Shown: positions 1 through 10,215 of the stretch, piece after piece
Layout of the letters: each line of letters begins with the position of its first letter
How positions within the stretch are numbered: position 1 is the stretch's first letter
Source: Hysterium pulicare CBS 123377
Taxonomy: Eukaryota > Ascomycota > Dothideomycetes > Hysteriales > Hysteriaceae
Length of the DNA stretch: 64,000 nucleotides
Direction: 5' to 3'
Assembly (NCBI GenBank): GCA_000467715.1
Contig: AJFK01000317.1
Coordinates: 1-64,000 of the forward strand
Translations under genes and position numbers: made by a program
The notes under the pieces: generated by a model
The model's database searches: none
What the model saw: the letters and a program-made list of their open reading frames with translations, nothing else
What the model was told of the DNA's origin: nothing

Positions 1-366
1 TTCGCATTCACCATCTCGCCATATCTACCATATCCGTCAGGATGAATGAGTACCTACCACATGCCTAGCCTGCGAGGCACCCAAGATTTCAACCGCAAAT
101 CGCCGGCTCTCTACTTGGCATTGCTTGGCGCGCGAATCACAGACATATCTCTGGTTGGCTGTCCAAAACATTCACCAAAGCTCCGTTGCAGTACCTTGCG
201 CTCCTGTGCGCTGCTTCATTTCATGCGTTTTGACGCCAAAACATGTATTGGGTCCTATATACAGCATATTGATTCTAGGACTTCGAAGCGCAAACCCACT
301 TCCAGCCTCGCAGCCGGAACAATCTCCTTTGGTAATGAATATACTTTCGCATCACCAAGTCTTCTA
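1..366. other. Intergenic DNA at window edge
   Basis: This stretch lies downstream of the uS7m gene. Short open frames exist on the plus strand (46-384 and 125-493), but they overlap each other in different frames, show no recognisable domain and run into the 3' end of the uS7m gene. I see no gene, RNA or repeat here. Confidence 0.5.
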
Positions 367-1536
367 CTACCGCTTCCTCGGTAGCACTAGGTTTGCTCTG
401 GCGGCGACGCCTAGTTTGTGGATCGCATTCCTCCTCTCCCAGACAGTACTTTTTCCCTCAACGACGCTGATCAACTCCTCCGCTACTCGCTGAGCATATC
501 CGCCCCTTCCACTGCCCCGATTTTTCCTTTTCGCGGCCGAATTGAGGATCCATTGCATTGCGGTCCGCCGTCGCTGTCGCAGCCCTAAGGGTACTGGGAT
601 CTGGAGGGCAACACCACCACCTGCTGCACCCTTTTGACTTCGGATGCGGAGGAGTGGTGCGACCGAGTCAATGGCGAGAGTCAAGTAGAGGACAGGATTT
701 AGAGGCAAGTGTGATGGCGGAGGAGCGCCGGGGAGCAGAGGGCGGGATGGATTGATTGTGGGTGCAGACGCTGTGCGGAGATGGTTCAGAATCAGCGCCA
801 TGTTCTAATTGATCAAGATTGTTAGCATCCTGTCAATTAAGCTATGTAGGTTTTGTATGGCTTTAAACGAGCGAAACTCACACGTTGCGCCTTCGACAAT
901 TCGCCATGCTTCATGATCAGACTGGTGACCTGCTTCACTATTGGGTCGTATCGGTGCTTCAGATGACCATCTTGTGGAATTGGTAGAGTAGGCAACCCAA
1001 ATTTCACGCCAGGGATATCAGGTGCCCGTGGAAGTCCAAAATCTATGATGCCCATGTCCGTAGTGCCAGTTATTGGTGTCGTGGTGGTCGAGTATGATCG
1101 GGAGCCCTTGGGAACGGAGGAAGAAGTCTTCGATTTCAGGCTGTCTTGCATTACTTTTGGCAATTTGTCCTGCGCCTCCTTATCTCCTTTCACGACCTTT
1201 GGTGATTCTAGTATTAGCAGAGTGTCCGCCCAACTAAAATTGAGAAAATCGATTGCATTGACGAACCTCTTCAACCGGTGTGCCCTGGTCAAGGTCCGGT
1301 CCTGTCGATCCAGTGGCCTCTGCTGTTGCAGCCGCTTCTTCACTTACGTGAGGAAGAGGTTGAGAATCAAGTTTCTTAGATCTATCGGCTGCTGGAGGGT
1401 CTTTTGAGTCGGCAAAGGCGCGCCATTGTGACGCCGTCGTTCGTGTGATAGTTTGGACGTGCCATCGCGGTATCTGCGGTTTCGGCCGGTATGATAACGA
1501 GCGTATGAAGGACAATATATTGAGTCGTGGAGGCAT
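367..1536 (-). CDS. RSM7: Mitochondrial small-subunit ribosomal protein uS7m (Rsm7-like)
   Basis: This is a component of the mitochondrial 30S head that binds 12S/15S rRNA. I read three exons on the minus strand: 1536-1267, 1196-882 and 804-367, giving about 340 aa. The C-terminal half is classic S7: NMALILNHLRT, GGGVALQIPVPLGLRQRRRT, then RVAEELISVVEGKSTVWERR and HKLGVAARANLV. The N-terminus (MPPRLNILSFIRSLSYRPK) is basic with no acidic residues, as expected of a mitochondrial presequence, and a variable linker follows. The second intron is unambiguous (GTGAGT...CTAACA...TTAG) and joins KAQR to NMALI. The first intron border is less certain. I chose the acceptor at AAAG/GTC because it restores frame about 15 nt after a CTAAT branch site, whereas the nearer TAG breaks frame. 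The protein is longer than bacterial S7 because of the presequence and linker. Confidence 0.88.
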
Positions 1537-1764
1537 GGTGACAGTATTGTTGGGGAATTGAATAATGGAAGATGCTGATGCAACGACAATTCACACTCGG
1601 CAGCATAATTTTCCGGAGGATTACGTAACTTCCTGGACCATCGGAATCCATGAATCTTGATACAAATAGTTACCATAGATAATCAATACAGTATTATCAC
1701 AATTGTTATACGCTGACGATTCATCAGCTGTTTCTGGCCCAAATCGGGGCTATCAGCGCTTCCC

Positions 1765-2757
1765 TTAAGACCACTGCCGTAAGAAGGAAGCAGTTTTCGG
1801 ATACCACGCCGTCAGTCCATCCGCTTTTACAATCTCCTCCTCCTTTTCGAGATCCTTCAGGTCATCTGCCATGTTCCACTTTTGCCCAGCTTCTCTACGC
1901 TCCTCTGCAGTGGTCAGAAGAAGTAGATCCGCTCTTTTGTCAAATTTACGATCCTTATCACCGGGTCCTGTATTCCTAAAAGAAGTGTTCTTGAAGTCTA
2001 GAGCAAGCTCATATGCTCCCCTTAATCCCTCCTCCTCGGGCATTTGCCGAATTTCGTCGATCTCCCGCAGTATCTCATCCAACTTCTCATTCAGATGGCC
2101 TGGCGTATTTCTTTTCCTTTCATTTGTGGCATTGGATACTTCAAGGTTGCTGAACGCTTTCTCAATCTTCTCTGCAACGGAGAACATCTTGGCTTGGACA
2201 GGGTCTGACTTGCTGGCCAGAATAGCACGGACACCCTCAGGTGCACCTGTAACAATCAATATCAGTGATGGGCATTGAAATATTCCTTACGCTTTCAACC
2301 GAGAAGCTCACATACTTTGATCAAGATTCTTTCTTTCAATAAAGTCTTTCAGTTGGTTGAGATGACCTTCCAACTCCATAATCCGACGATTGGCATTCGC
2401 AAGAGTTGTATTTGAGTTGGTCCGTAACATCTTTGTAGTTTGAGGCCTAACCTCTTCGTCGCTGGAAAAGTCTGCCTTTCGCTTCTTTGGAGCTAATGAT
2501 AGTTTGCACGTAGACTTCTTTGAAGACTTGGGCAACTGGCCTTCAGGGACTGGCTCGTTTGGGTCTCCGTCGCTAATAGCTTGCATCGAAAACATCCTTG
2601 GACGTTGGCGAGAGCTTCTGGATGCTTCTGTCTCGGACCCATCCTTTGGGGAGCTTGGTATTGGGAGCTTTCCAGTAGAAGGCGCAAATTTCCTGGCTCC
2701 TCCGCAGAACTTCCGCGACTTCTGCTTCGGCGAATCCTGTCTCTTCGAACCAGCCAT
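1765..2757 (-). CDS. Hypothetical coiled-coil protein, probably nuclear
   Basis: There are two exons, 2757-2316 and 2246-1765, giving about 307 aa. The intron (GTATGTGAG...GTTACAG) joins RKNLDQ to APEGVRAIL in frame. I chose the ATG at 2757 (MAGSKRQDSPKQKSRK); an open extension upstream to 2877 looks like leader sequence. The first 130 residues are basic, Ser/Pro rich and low in complexity, with KKRK-like stretches (APKKRKADFSSDEE) that could act as a nuclear signal and CK2 sites. A heptad-like helix follows (NRRIMELEGHLNQLKDFIER), then a charged helical C-terminal half ending in a conserved-looking LTAWYPKTASFLRQW segment. I do not recognise the family. The gene lies 228 bp upstream of uS7m on the same strand. 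Its function is unknown. Confidence 0.7.
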
Positions 2758-5700
2758 GGCTGCCCCGGAATTAGTATTAAAAACAGGTCGCACTAGAAGA
2801 CTGAGGACGCTGAAAGTGTACAATGACGATACCAATTTTGGAAAATGATTGGAATACGGGCGTTGATGGGCCTTCAATAGAATGACAAGGAAGCGCGAAA
2901 GCTTCCCATTCCACTGGCAAACGTCGACAGCATGAGAGACTTCAAAAACACCTGGTCATACTACTGTCTGGCTGGCGGGATTGGCCAACGATACACATGG
3001 AAACGGCACGGACTCCCCCACGTCACATAGAGCTGAAAAGCTATTGTGCTGCCTGTTGCGTATCTTATGTTAGTATCCGCATTGTAATCATCACCTGAAG
3101 GAAGTCGCGGGATCTTGCCGCACTATGCTACCCATGCGGTGTGAATGAATGAGGCGCCGTGTTTTACGTCCGTTTGCCTAGTAATATCCGGGAACGCGAC
3201 TGAGGACGACTTCAAGGAATCATGAAGGACACAGCGCACTGCTAACTCCTCAGTCAATGACCAACTGCCAATCCCTACTCACTTAAAACTGCTCGAAAGT
3301 GTACTCTTGAAAGCTATCGATGCATTCAGCCGCTATTTGCCAGGATATCCGATGTAAAGCTAAATCTCTTTATGGGCGTTACGATGCAAGTACCCATAGT
3401 ATTGCTTCTTCCCTCGGATCAATATGTTGGAAATCATCGGCCCTACAGGCGGTCCCGAAATATCGATCGAAAACCAATCGCTCAGAAATCTACATATCAA
3501 CTCCTAACTAGATGATATCGACCAGATCTCGGCATGAACGAAATATCCTGGTCAAGTGACTGTATTTTCTCATTGCTCCAGCTACGCAAACCATCTTCCC
3601 TGTCTACTCTTCCACGTCCTCATGTATCCCATTGTGATGCCCACCAACTCCTCGCCATAAGCTTCGGCGCAGCTGTTCAAGTGAAGATGACCTAACGTGT
3701 GTATGTTGGACTATGGAAGGTTGCTTCCGTCACGGCGTTGGTTTTGTGGGGGTCAGGGCACCGTCTCTGCCGCGGGACAGGGCGGTCGTGCCAGAACAGG
3801 GAAACGGTTTGACTCTCGCCCTACGATGAGCTGTCACAGGATCGAGCATCAGTCTTTTGTCACTCCACGGATTCGAGGGGGCTCCGCCGTATGTCTGAGG
3901 TTTCTGCGATGCTGTTTGACTGGCGACAGTATTGCAAGGGTAGGCGTTGACCTTCGGGGTCTGGTGGAGGCAGGGTATGTGGTGTGCAGCTTGATCATGA
4001 CTTAGACACTTTGATACTCTGATGCGTTCTCCGTGACGCCTGCTTGATCGTGAGCTATCTCATTAGCCGTTGGATGGGAAAGGGTGTTGAATTGATAACA
4101 CTCACATGTATGATTGGGTGAATACGAAATTTGGTGCAGTATCTTTTGCTTCATCTTGCGTCCACAATTGAGCGAGTATGGTCCGACAAAGCAAATCTAA
4201 AGGTTCAGATTACGGATGAGTACAGATAAAAGGTGCTGTTAGAAATTGGCCGGTATGCCATGGCTCAAACGTGAAGCTGAAGTTGAAGGCCTGTACTGAT
4301 ACTTTGCTCTGATGCAAGTGAGGCTTGAGTCTGTAGGGACTTTCGCGAAAGAGGCTGGGCAGTTTCACCTGCAGAGTTTGTGAGACGCAGTTGGGCGTTA
4401 ATTTCAAATTGCTGATGAGAAATGACAGCAGTCACGTTGAAATTGACATCCAGTCACGACGAAGGCAAATATATGAGATGAGCGAGGGCATAGGGTGGTT
4501 TTTTATTGATCCAGTCATTGACTGGAACAAAAACCTTACAGACATGATCAAGCCAGAAACGCATGAGTACATATGGCCAAAACAAAGGTGTCACATTGGA
4601 AGTGAGAGTGAAAACCAAGAAGTTCTTCCTCAAGGTCCCGCACAGGGCGAAAGTCTCAACGAAAAAAAAGTAAGGGAAAATCCCATTTGAATGGGAAACC
4701 CCGGTGCAGGTATGAGCGATTGCAGAATCCCAATCTGCACCTGAACCGTCACTCCCAACCTTCAATATCACAAGGAGGTCCAATCCTCCAAGTTTGAGGC
4801 CACTGATTGATCGCGGAGTCAATCTCCTTGCGGGCTGATGACAGCCTACCTCGATGCATTGCGCTGTTACAGTTGTAGTTCAGATGTGACGCGCATCAAG
4901 GTCGCATCACTTGACTCCCTCATAGAATGATTGCCTCGCTCAACAAGGAACGAGTCGCTCACTCAAGAGTGACCAAGGATATGCGTAAGCAAGGAACCCT
5001 CGTGGTAGCTGCAAATGCAGACCTGCCTTACCCGACACAAAGATGCCGACAAAAGGATGCCTTGAGGAGCTGTCCAGTTGCGATGGCGTCCAAAGAAGGG
5101 ATGGCACCGGAAGTATAGCTGTTCTAGACTCTTGACTTCGACCATATCTTTTGCTGGCTTAGCCCAATGATAATGGCATGGTCCCTGCCCGATTATAATG
5201 ACGACCACGTAACCTGTAAAGCCCGAAGGCTCTACGCGTGCTGATACCGCATGCAGCCGAAGCCGCGGTCTAGGAAGAGAGTTCGAGAGACATTGGAAGG
5301 TGAGAGGTTCGGTGAGGGAACGAGTCCCCAAGGAAAAAGAAGGAAAGGAATTTGGCCGGCGCAGAGCGAAATATAAATCTGTAGCCGAGGCGCTAAAAGT
5401 CTCGCTTCCAGAGTTGACCTGCCTAGGCAACGAAGAGTGAATTGAGGAAAATAAACAGCACGTGCTACCGTCGTCAGGCCCGTGCTGTTACTATCAGACC
5501 ATTGAGTTCATAATCATGCTGCAGTGACGGTGAGGCGAGGCGCAGTAATGGTACCATATTGAAAGAGTTGTAATCTAATACCAGCTGGAGATGTGAAATC
5601 ATGATTGACCTGATGGACGTAAGAGGACCACGACGAAGCAATGCCGAGACGCTCTCCTCTTCAGAATCAAGGCACTACAGAAGCGGTAGAAAACAATGAG

Positions 5701-7278
5701 ATAGAATCAAGCATCCGAACGGTATTGAGATTGCAACATGCAAAGACAACAATAGCGATTTCTCCTCACAGCGCAGAATTTCTTGGCAGGTGAATGACTT
5801 CTATTGATACGGAATGAAGACGTATGAGAGAATGAGAGGAAATCCGCTCCCAAATTGAGTGAGAAATAGTTGCGCTCTGAATAAGCTCCGTACACACCGT
5901 GTCTATGGTTATCACTATGAACAATTTAAGTGAACATCCGTTCACGCCTTCGCTGTATGCACTTTGAGGCGTTATACGACTTCATCACCTGGAATTATCG
6001 CCTCACAGCTACAAATAACTGAATCAAATTCTAAAGAAGTATTGATTGCAGCTTCCATGCTTTGGGAGTGGAGTATTTGCTGTTTCATCAAATGGCCTTT
6101 CTTGTGCATCAGTTCAGTGTCCTGACCATGATTCTACCGTGGGTTGAAACTCGGGGCAGCATGAGCGAATAAAAGATGTAAAGAAGCAAAATCACAGCGA
6201 GCAACTAGTTTCATGATGTTTCTAGAGCAACCACATGTGCACGTTGGTGGATAGGTTTGGGGAGGGATGAATGATGTTGAGACGGATTGCACTTACTAGG
6301 CTAATCTAGGTTACTCCGCTCTGTACCCTCCGCGACCGTGGCATTTCCCTAATCTGAAAATAGCAGAACTATTTTCTCTTTCTTTCGCTTGGTACTCTTC
6401 CAATGCCTCTCGCTTTGTAAATTCAGATACTGTATTCTACAGTAGGATACCAGGATTCGCTGTGGAATCGTGATAATATGCCGAAGCAAAATCCGATAAT
6501 GAGTATTACGGACTCCCGTAAGTTGAAGTCCACTTGTGTTCATGTTCAGTCTAGCTTCAGCCTCGGAGGTACAAGCCTTTTCGCGATGCCAGCCTTTTCT
6601 CCAATATATATCTGAATCTTCTCACCATGCTGACTGATCGGTCAACGACAGCCCTAGTCGCAGCAGCCGTCCGGAGGCCGCATGGCTGCCTTGCGTGGCA
6701 GTGAGTTGTCTTTCATTACCTAGATTAAGGTATAAAAGGCTCATTACCCATCACTCTCTGTGAGCAACGAAAATTTCTGCTCACGACTAACAACTAATAC
6801 CGGGAATGTGGAGATTGACAAGCTATCACGACCTCTCAATACTGTTATGGGTGCGGAGATAGAGCAGTCAAGTATACCTTGACTAACACTATACCACACC
6901 CGAATACCCGCGGTTCTGTACGTCGAAGACTTTCAGCATCAGATAGCTCTAGTTGAATGTGGAATTGTCTCCACAGACAATCTCTTTTAACGTACATGAT
7001 GACAGTCGGCTGAAACTTGTACCTCATGCTCGGTCTCGCAGCTGATTATGGTGAGAAGTATGCCTTGACCCCTTCGCCTCTTGGAGTCCTCCTTTGCACG
7101 GACTTAACTTTCCTAAATACCTCGACATCTCTCGTCTAAGCAGGACAGCTTGCGGCTGCTGGGCCTCTTCAAGAACATCATAAAGCTAAGTTCTAGTCTG
7201 AAGATAAAGCCCTCCATGACTCTTTCATAGCAGATATCTTGATATTTTGTCGGGATTTATATCTAATTCTAGAACATT
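2758..7278. other. Long gene-free stretch
   Basis: About 4.5 kb contains no gene I can support. Open frames of 60-155 codons occur on both strands (for example 3697-4005, 4391-4690, 4454-4822 and 4963-5430). They contradict each other, lack domains and could not be chained with splice sites. The stretch around 3300-3510 reads as short coding-like pieces separated by stop codons (for example LLKAIDAFSRYLPGYPM then a stop), which could be a decayed gene. I saw no terminal inverted repeats, reverse-transcriptase or transposase motifs. It is most likely regulatory or degenerate intergenic DNA. Confidence 0.45.
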
Positions 7279-7706
7279 ATGATGTCAACTCCTTTTAATC
7301 AGTCTTTTGAGCCCGATACCTTCAGAGAGTGGATGTACCCTTAACAGGTCGCACTGGTCAGCGATGATGTACGGTCTCAGGACAATGGCAGCTTCTTTTC
7401 TAATTCCCAGGCCTCTTCAACACCTTTGGTGACACGTCGGCGAGATACATGCTGCATCGATGGTCGCAGAATGAGATGTATGGTGCCTTACCTTCAGGCA
7501 CTACCTTCCTCCTTGGTGATCTTCGATATCCCGCCAATAATGCCCAAGCCATGCTACCTGGGAGGGTCATGATGTGGCCTCGTCAAGGGGGCGGCGAGAG
7601 GTTTCAGTCATGTGTTCCCCTCTCAGCTCAGCCTGGTGCTTTCGAAGGGAAATCTAGGGTGGTGCCAAATGTGAGGAGATTTGTGCAAAGTGCGTGCGCG
7701 TGCTAA
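7279..7706 (+). pseudogene. Coding-like segments upstream of the C2H2 gene (broken or mis-spliced 5' part)
   Basis: Two pieces here read like protein. From the ATG at 7279 the frame gives MMSTPFNQSFEPDTFREW, reaches one TAA near 7342, then continues in the same frame with VALVSDDVRSQDNGSFFSNS. From about 7413 a second frame runs to 7706 (LFNTFGDTSARYMLHRW and onward, including GTTFLLGDLRYPANNAQAML). A possible donor at GTGAGG near 7670 and acceptors at 7729 or 7739 would lead toward the zinc-finger exons. I could not build one continuous reading frame through all pieces. The TAA would be a CAA with one C-to-T change. This may be the missing N-terminus of the zinc-finger gene with an unusual exon structure, or a decaying 5' end. 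Confidence 0.3.
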
Positions 7707-7867
7707 TAAGAAATAGCCACCAATAACCCAAACACATAGCAATATCGCCAGAAACTACAACGAGTCACCTACGTTCGAGGAATGGCAGCCCGAATTCGAA
7801 GCACACAACTGCATGGCCAATCGACGCCTTCAAGTTTACGTCGTTGCAGTCTAGTGCAGTTTCTGAA

Positions 7868-8348
7868 ATGTCGAGCACTTCCACCGCCTTGATAAAGTCT
7901 TCGAAAGACCCTCCACTATCAGATTCGCAACATTTGCCTCCAAAATTCCAATGTCAACACTGCAAACTCATCTTTCCTAAGCAAAAATCATTCGAGTGGG
8001 TGATCTCCCCTTTTAACCATGCCTTGGGAAGGGTAACTGCTGACCATTGAACGCTTTAGTCGTCACATCAAGACACATCTCAAGCCTCATAAATGCGACA
8101 ATGCATCATGCACTTGGCCCTTCAGATTTAAGAAAGACCTTCGTCGGCACCAACAAACGCACGCTATATCCGCTGGCCCTGGAATGCAGCTGCGTGAAGG
8201 CGATTTCTTTTATTGCGAGTACGCAGAATGTCCATACAAGGTAAAAGGATTTCCTAGACGCGACAATCTGCTTCGGCACGTGAGGAATCAGCATCAAGCC
8301 GCGGAGGTTGGTCAGGATGGAAGACACACCGTAGACATGCCAAAGTGA
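7868..8348 (+). CDS. Small C2H2 zinc-finger protein, three fingers (N-terminus uncertain)
   Basis: This is a likely DNA-binding transcription factor. Two exons (7868-7995 and 8060-8348) are joined by a 64-nt intron starting GTGGGT and ending CTTTAG. Removing it restores one frame of 138 aa from the ATG at 7868. Finger 1 is C-x2-C-x12-H-x3-H (FQCQHCKLIFPKQKSFDRH). Finger 2 is C-x4-C-x12-H-x3-H (HKCDNASCTWPFRFKKDLRR). Finger 3 is C-x4-C-x15-H-x4-H (FYCEYAECPYKVKGFPRRDN). Finger 1 is split by the intron inside its helix, so neither exon alone looks like a gene. The frame is open back to 7727 without an ATG, and coding-like sequence lies upstream, so the true start is probably further 5'. The short Ser/Thr-rich N-terminus has no other domain. 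The three-finger layout is common in fungal regulators; its targets are unknown. Confidence 0.65.
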
Positions 8349-10215
8349 CAGAGAGGATAATGTGCCACAGCGGATGGACTTATCCATGGACCTTTCCAAG
8401 CCTATGCAAGCTCCCACAATGTACACTACTACCCGTCCGCATCGCTGGGTTGTCGCTTGTGCTGTCTTGAAACTTCGAATCAGTTCATACCAGGAAGAGA
8501 CGAAAGGGCCTGATGCCCTGGGACCCCGAATGGGTTTATCTATTTTCATAGCAGATTGCTTCATTGGCATGCTCGCTACGGATATGAACTCTCGAGCGCA
8601 AATCAACATCTTGCGTGAAAAAGAGTTGTGAATGTTGGCACAAAGAGGATCCATTGTTTATGGGCGGGAAATCTTCTCGGGACAGTGGCTTACTAGCATA
8701 GTCGAGACTTTGGTTCTGGCCGGCCTTTGGTCCTGAGGTGCTTGAGTTGAGATGCAGAATCTAAGACGGTGGATACCCCGGACAGGAAGTACTGTACACT
8801 CCAAAGGTAGTGGAACCGCAGGACCCTCGCGTGGGTCGTAGAGATGGGCGCACAGCCCTGTTGGCGTCTGTAGACATAGAAACTGTACTACAGTTGTCAT
8901 CCTCAATATGGAAAGTTGCATAAATATGTACGACCGGGGCTATCTTTTACGAGAGTCGTCCATGATCGTCGGGAGAAATGTGGGAGTTCGTGGACTTCGT
9001 AAGCATGGGGAATATGATCGAACCTCAAGCCTTACTGCGACCAATTCGAACACACAATGAGGTGACACACCAGGCAACCGTCCACCGTTTGGATGCACGT
9101 TGCCGCCACGCTCCATAATTCGGGGCGAAGCTGAGCTCTCATTCCCCCATTTTTCTCCCGTGCTTTGAGTGTTGTTCCGGTCTGCAGCATGAGTCATGGT
9201 CCAGTTGTCGCACGAAAGTCGCCTCTTGAATTTCAGCGTTCAAAGAGAGAACCTAAGATGAGATCAGTGTCAGAGCCTATTATATACTGGTCAAACTTTT
9301 CTCATTATACCCCTCTTCTCCCGCACCCACTGCCACCAAAGTTCGTTCTGAGCCTCGTCAAGGAAGGGTTCGCATAGTTCGAGGGTCTGCAGCTTATCCA
9401 GCCCCCCGCACACCGCCTCAATACGAATCGACGCCCTTCACGTGAGAACCCGTAGCCGCGATTTAGCGGCCTCGCGACTCAGGCATTCCAAGGTTGAATT
9501 CCGCGCGCTACGGGCCGCTTCCTGTCATTTATCATCTGTCACCTTCCGTCATACCTACCTTCTCACCTCTGACCTGATTCCTATTCATCATTGATACCAG
9601 AATCAATCATTTTGAGTCGAGTTTGTGGTTCCTCCCACCTTCCGTGGACTGTGCCTCGTCAGTGATACTAAAGAGCTACGCCGGTATCGAACCGACAGCT
9701 ACTTTCGTCATAAAGCAGTCCTTTACCATTCAAGATACTAAATCTCCAAGATTTGGGACGAATCATTTTGGAAAACTCTCATTACGGATTAAGAAAAAGA
9801 TAAGAGTCAGTCAAAGGAACCATCGATCACTATATCATTACCTCACCGTGAGGGGCAGCCGTGACTCATTTTACTCTGAGTTTCCATCCCCAGTCATTGA
9901 ACAGAACTGTTATATAACTGCGAACATTACTCAAGAAGGGTACTTCTTGGATCATCTTTATCTCTAGTGAGTGCGTTTGCCAATACAATCATTATTGCCT
10001 TCTGTTCGCTTTGTCACCTTTCATCTCAACTGCGCATTAGCTTCGCCATATATGTATCCCATCCGAATTTTCCCAATAATGTTCAGTTCACTAGGCGTTT
10101 ATTTATTTGTCTTTCACTTTCGATTACATCTCTTGAGATTGCTCAGCAGTTTTTTTACTGATTCAGACCTTGAACAGGCACGGTTTATATCAGCAATACA
10201 ATCAATTATCTCTGA
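8349..10215. other. Intergenic region and Argonaute leader
   Basis: No protein gene is supported in these 1.9 kb. A minus-strand open frame at 8106-8654 is the shadow of the zinc-finger exon. The 700 bp before 10216 are probably promoter and 5' leader of the Argonaute gene, and the last 100 nt are pyrimidine and AT rich. A tRNA-like element lies near 9680-9745 and is listed separately. The GC-rich patch near 9400-9530 showed nothing recognisable. Confidence 0.4.
9672..9750 (-). ncRNA. tRNA-like element, possibly a tRNA pseudogene
   Basis: On the minus strand, 9696-9680 reads GTCGGTTCGATACCGGC. This folds into a 5-bp T-arm with a 7-nt TTCGATA loop and matches a pol III B box. Upstream is CTTGAATGGTAAAG, a plausible D-arm with a GG-containing loop. 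Between them CTGCTTT and AAAGTAG can pair as an anticodon-like stem, with a loop of 6-8 nt instead of 7. The flanking 7-mers do not form a clean acceptor stem and the variable loop would be very short. This suggests a degenerate tRNA, a nuclear copy of a mitochondrial tRNA, or chance. Confidence 0.28.

Noticed and set aside
2308-2877. Upstream start for the coiled-coil gene at 2877
   Set aside because: The extra 40 residues are hydrophobic and leader-like; the ATG at 2757 begins the low-complexity basic head and is the better start.
4391-4822. Overlapping frames on both strands (100 and 122 codons)
   Set aside because: They cover the same bases in opposite directions, the plus frame has no ATG at its start, and neither shows a domain.
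8106-8654. 182-codon minus-strand frame
   Set aside because: It is antisense to the last zinc-finger exon, which has clear C2H2 motifs on the plus strand.
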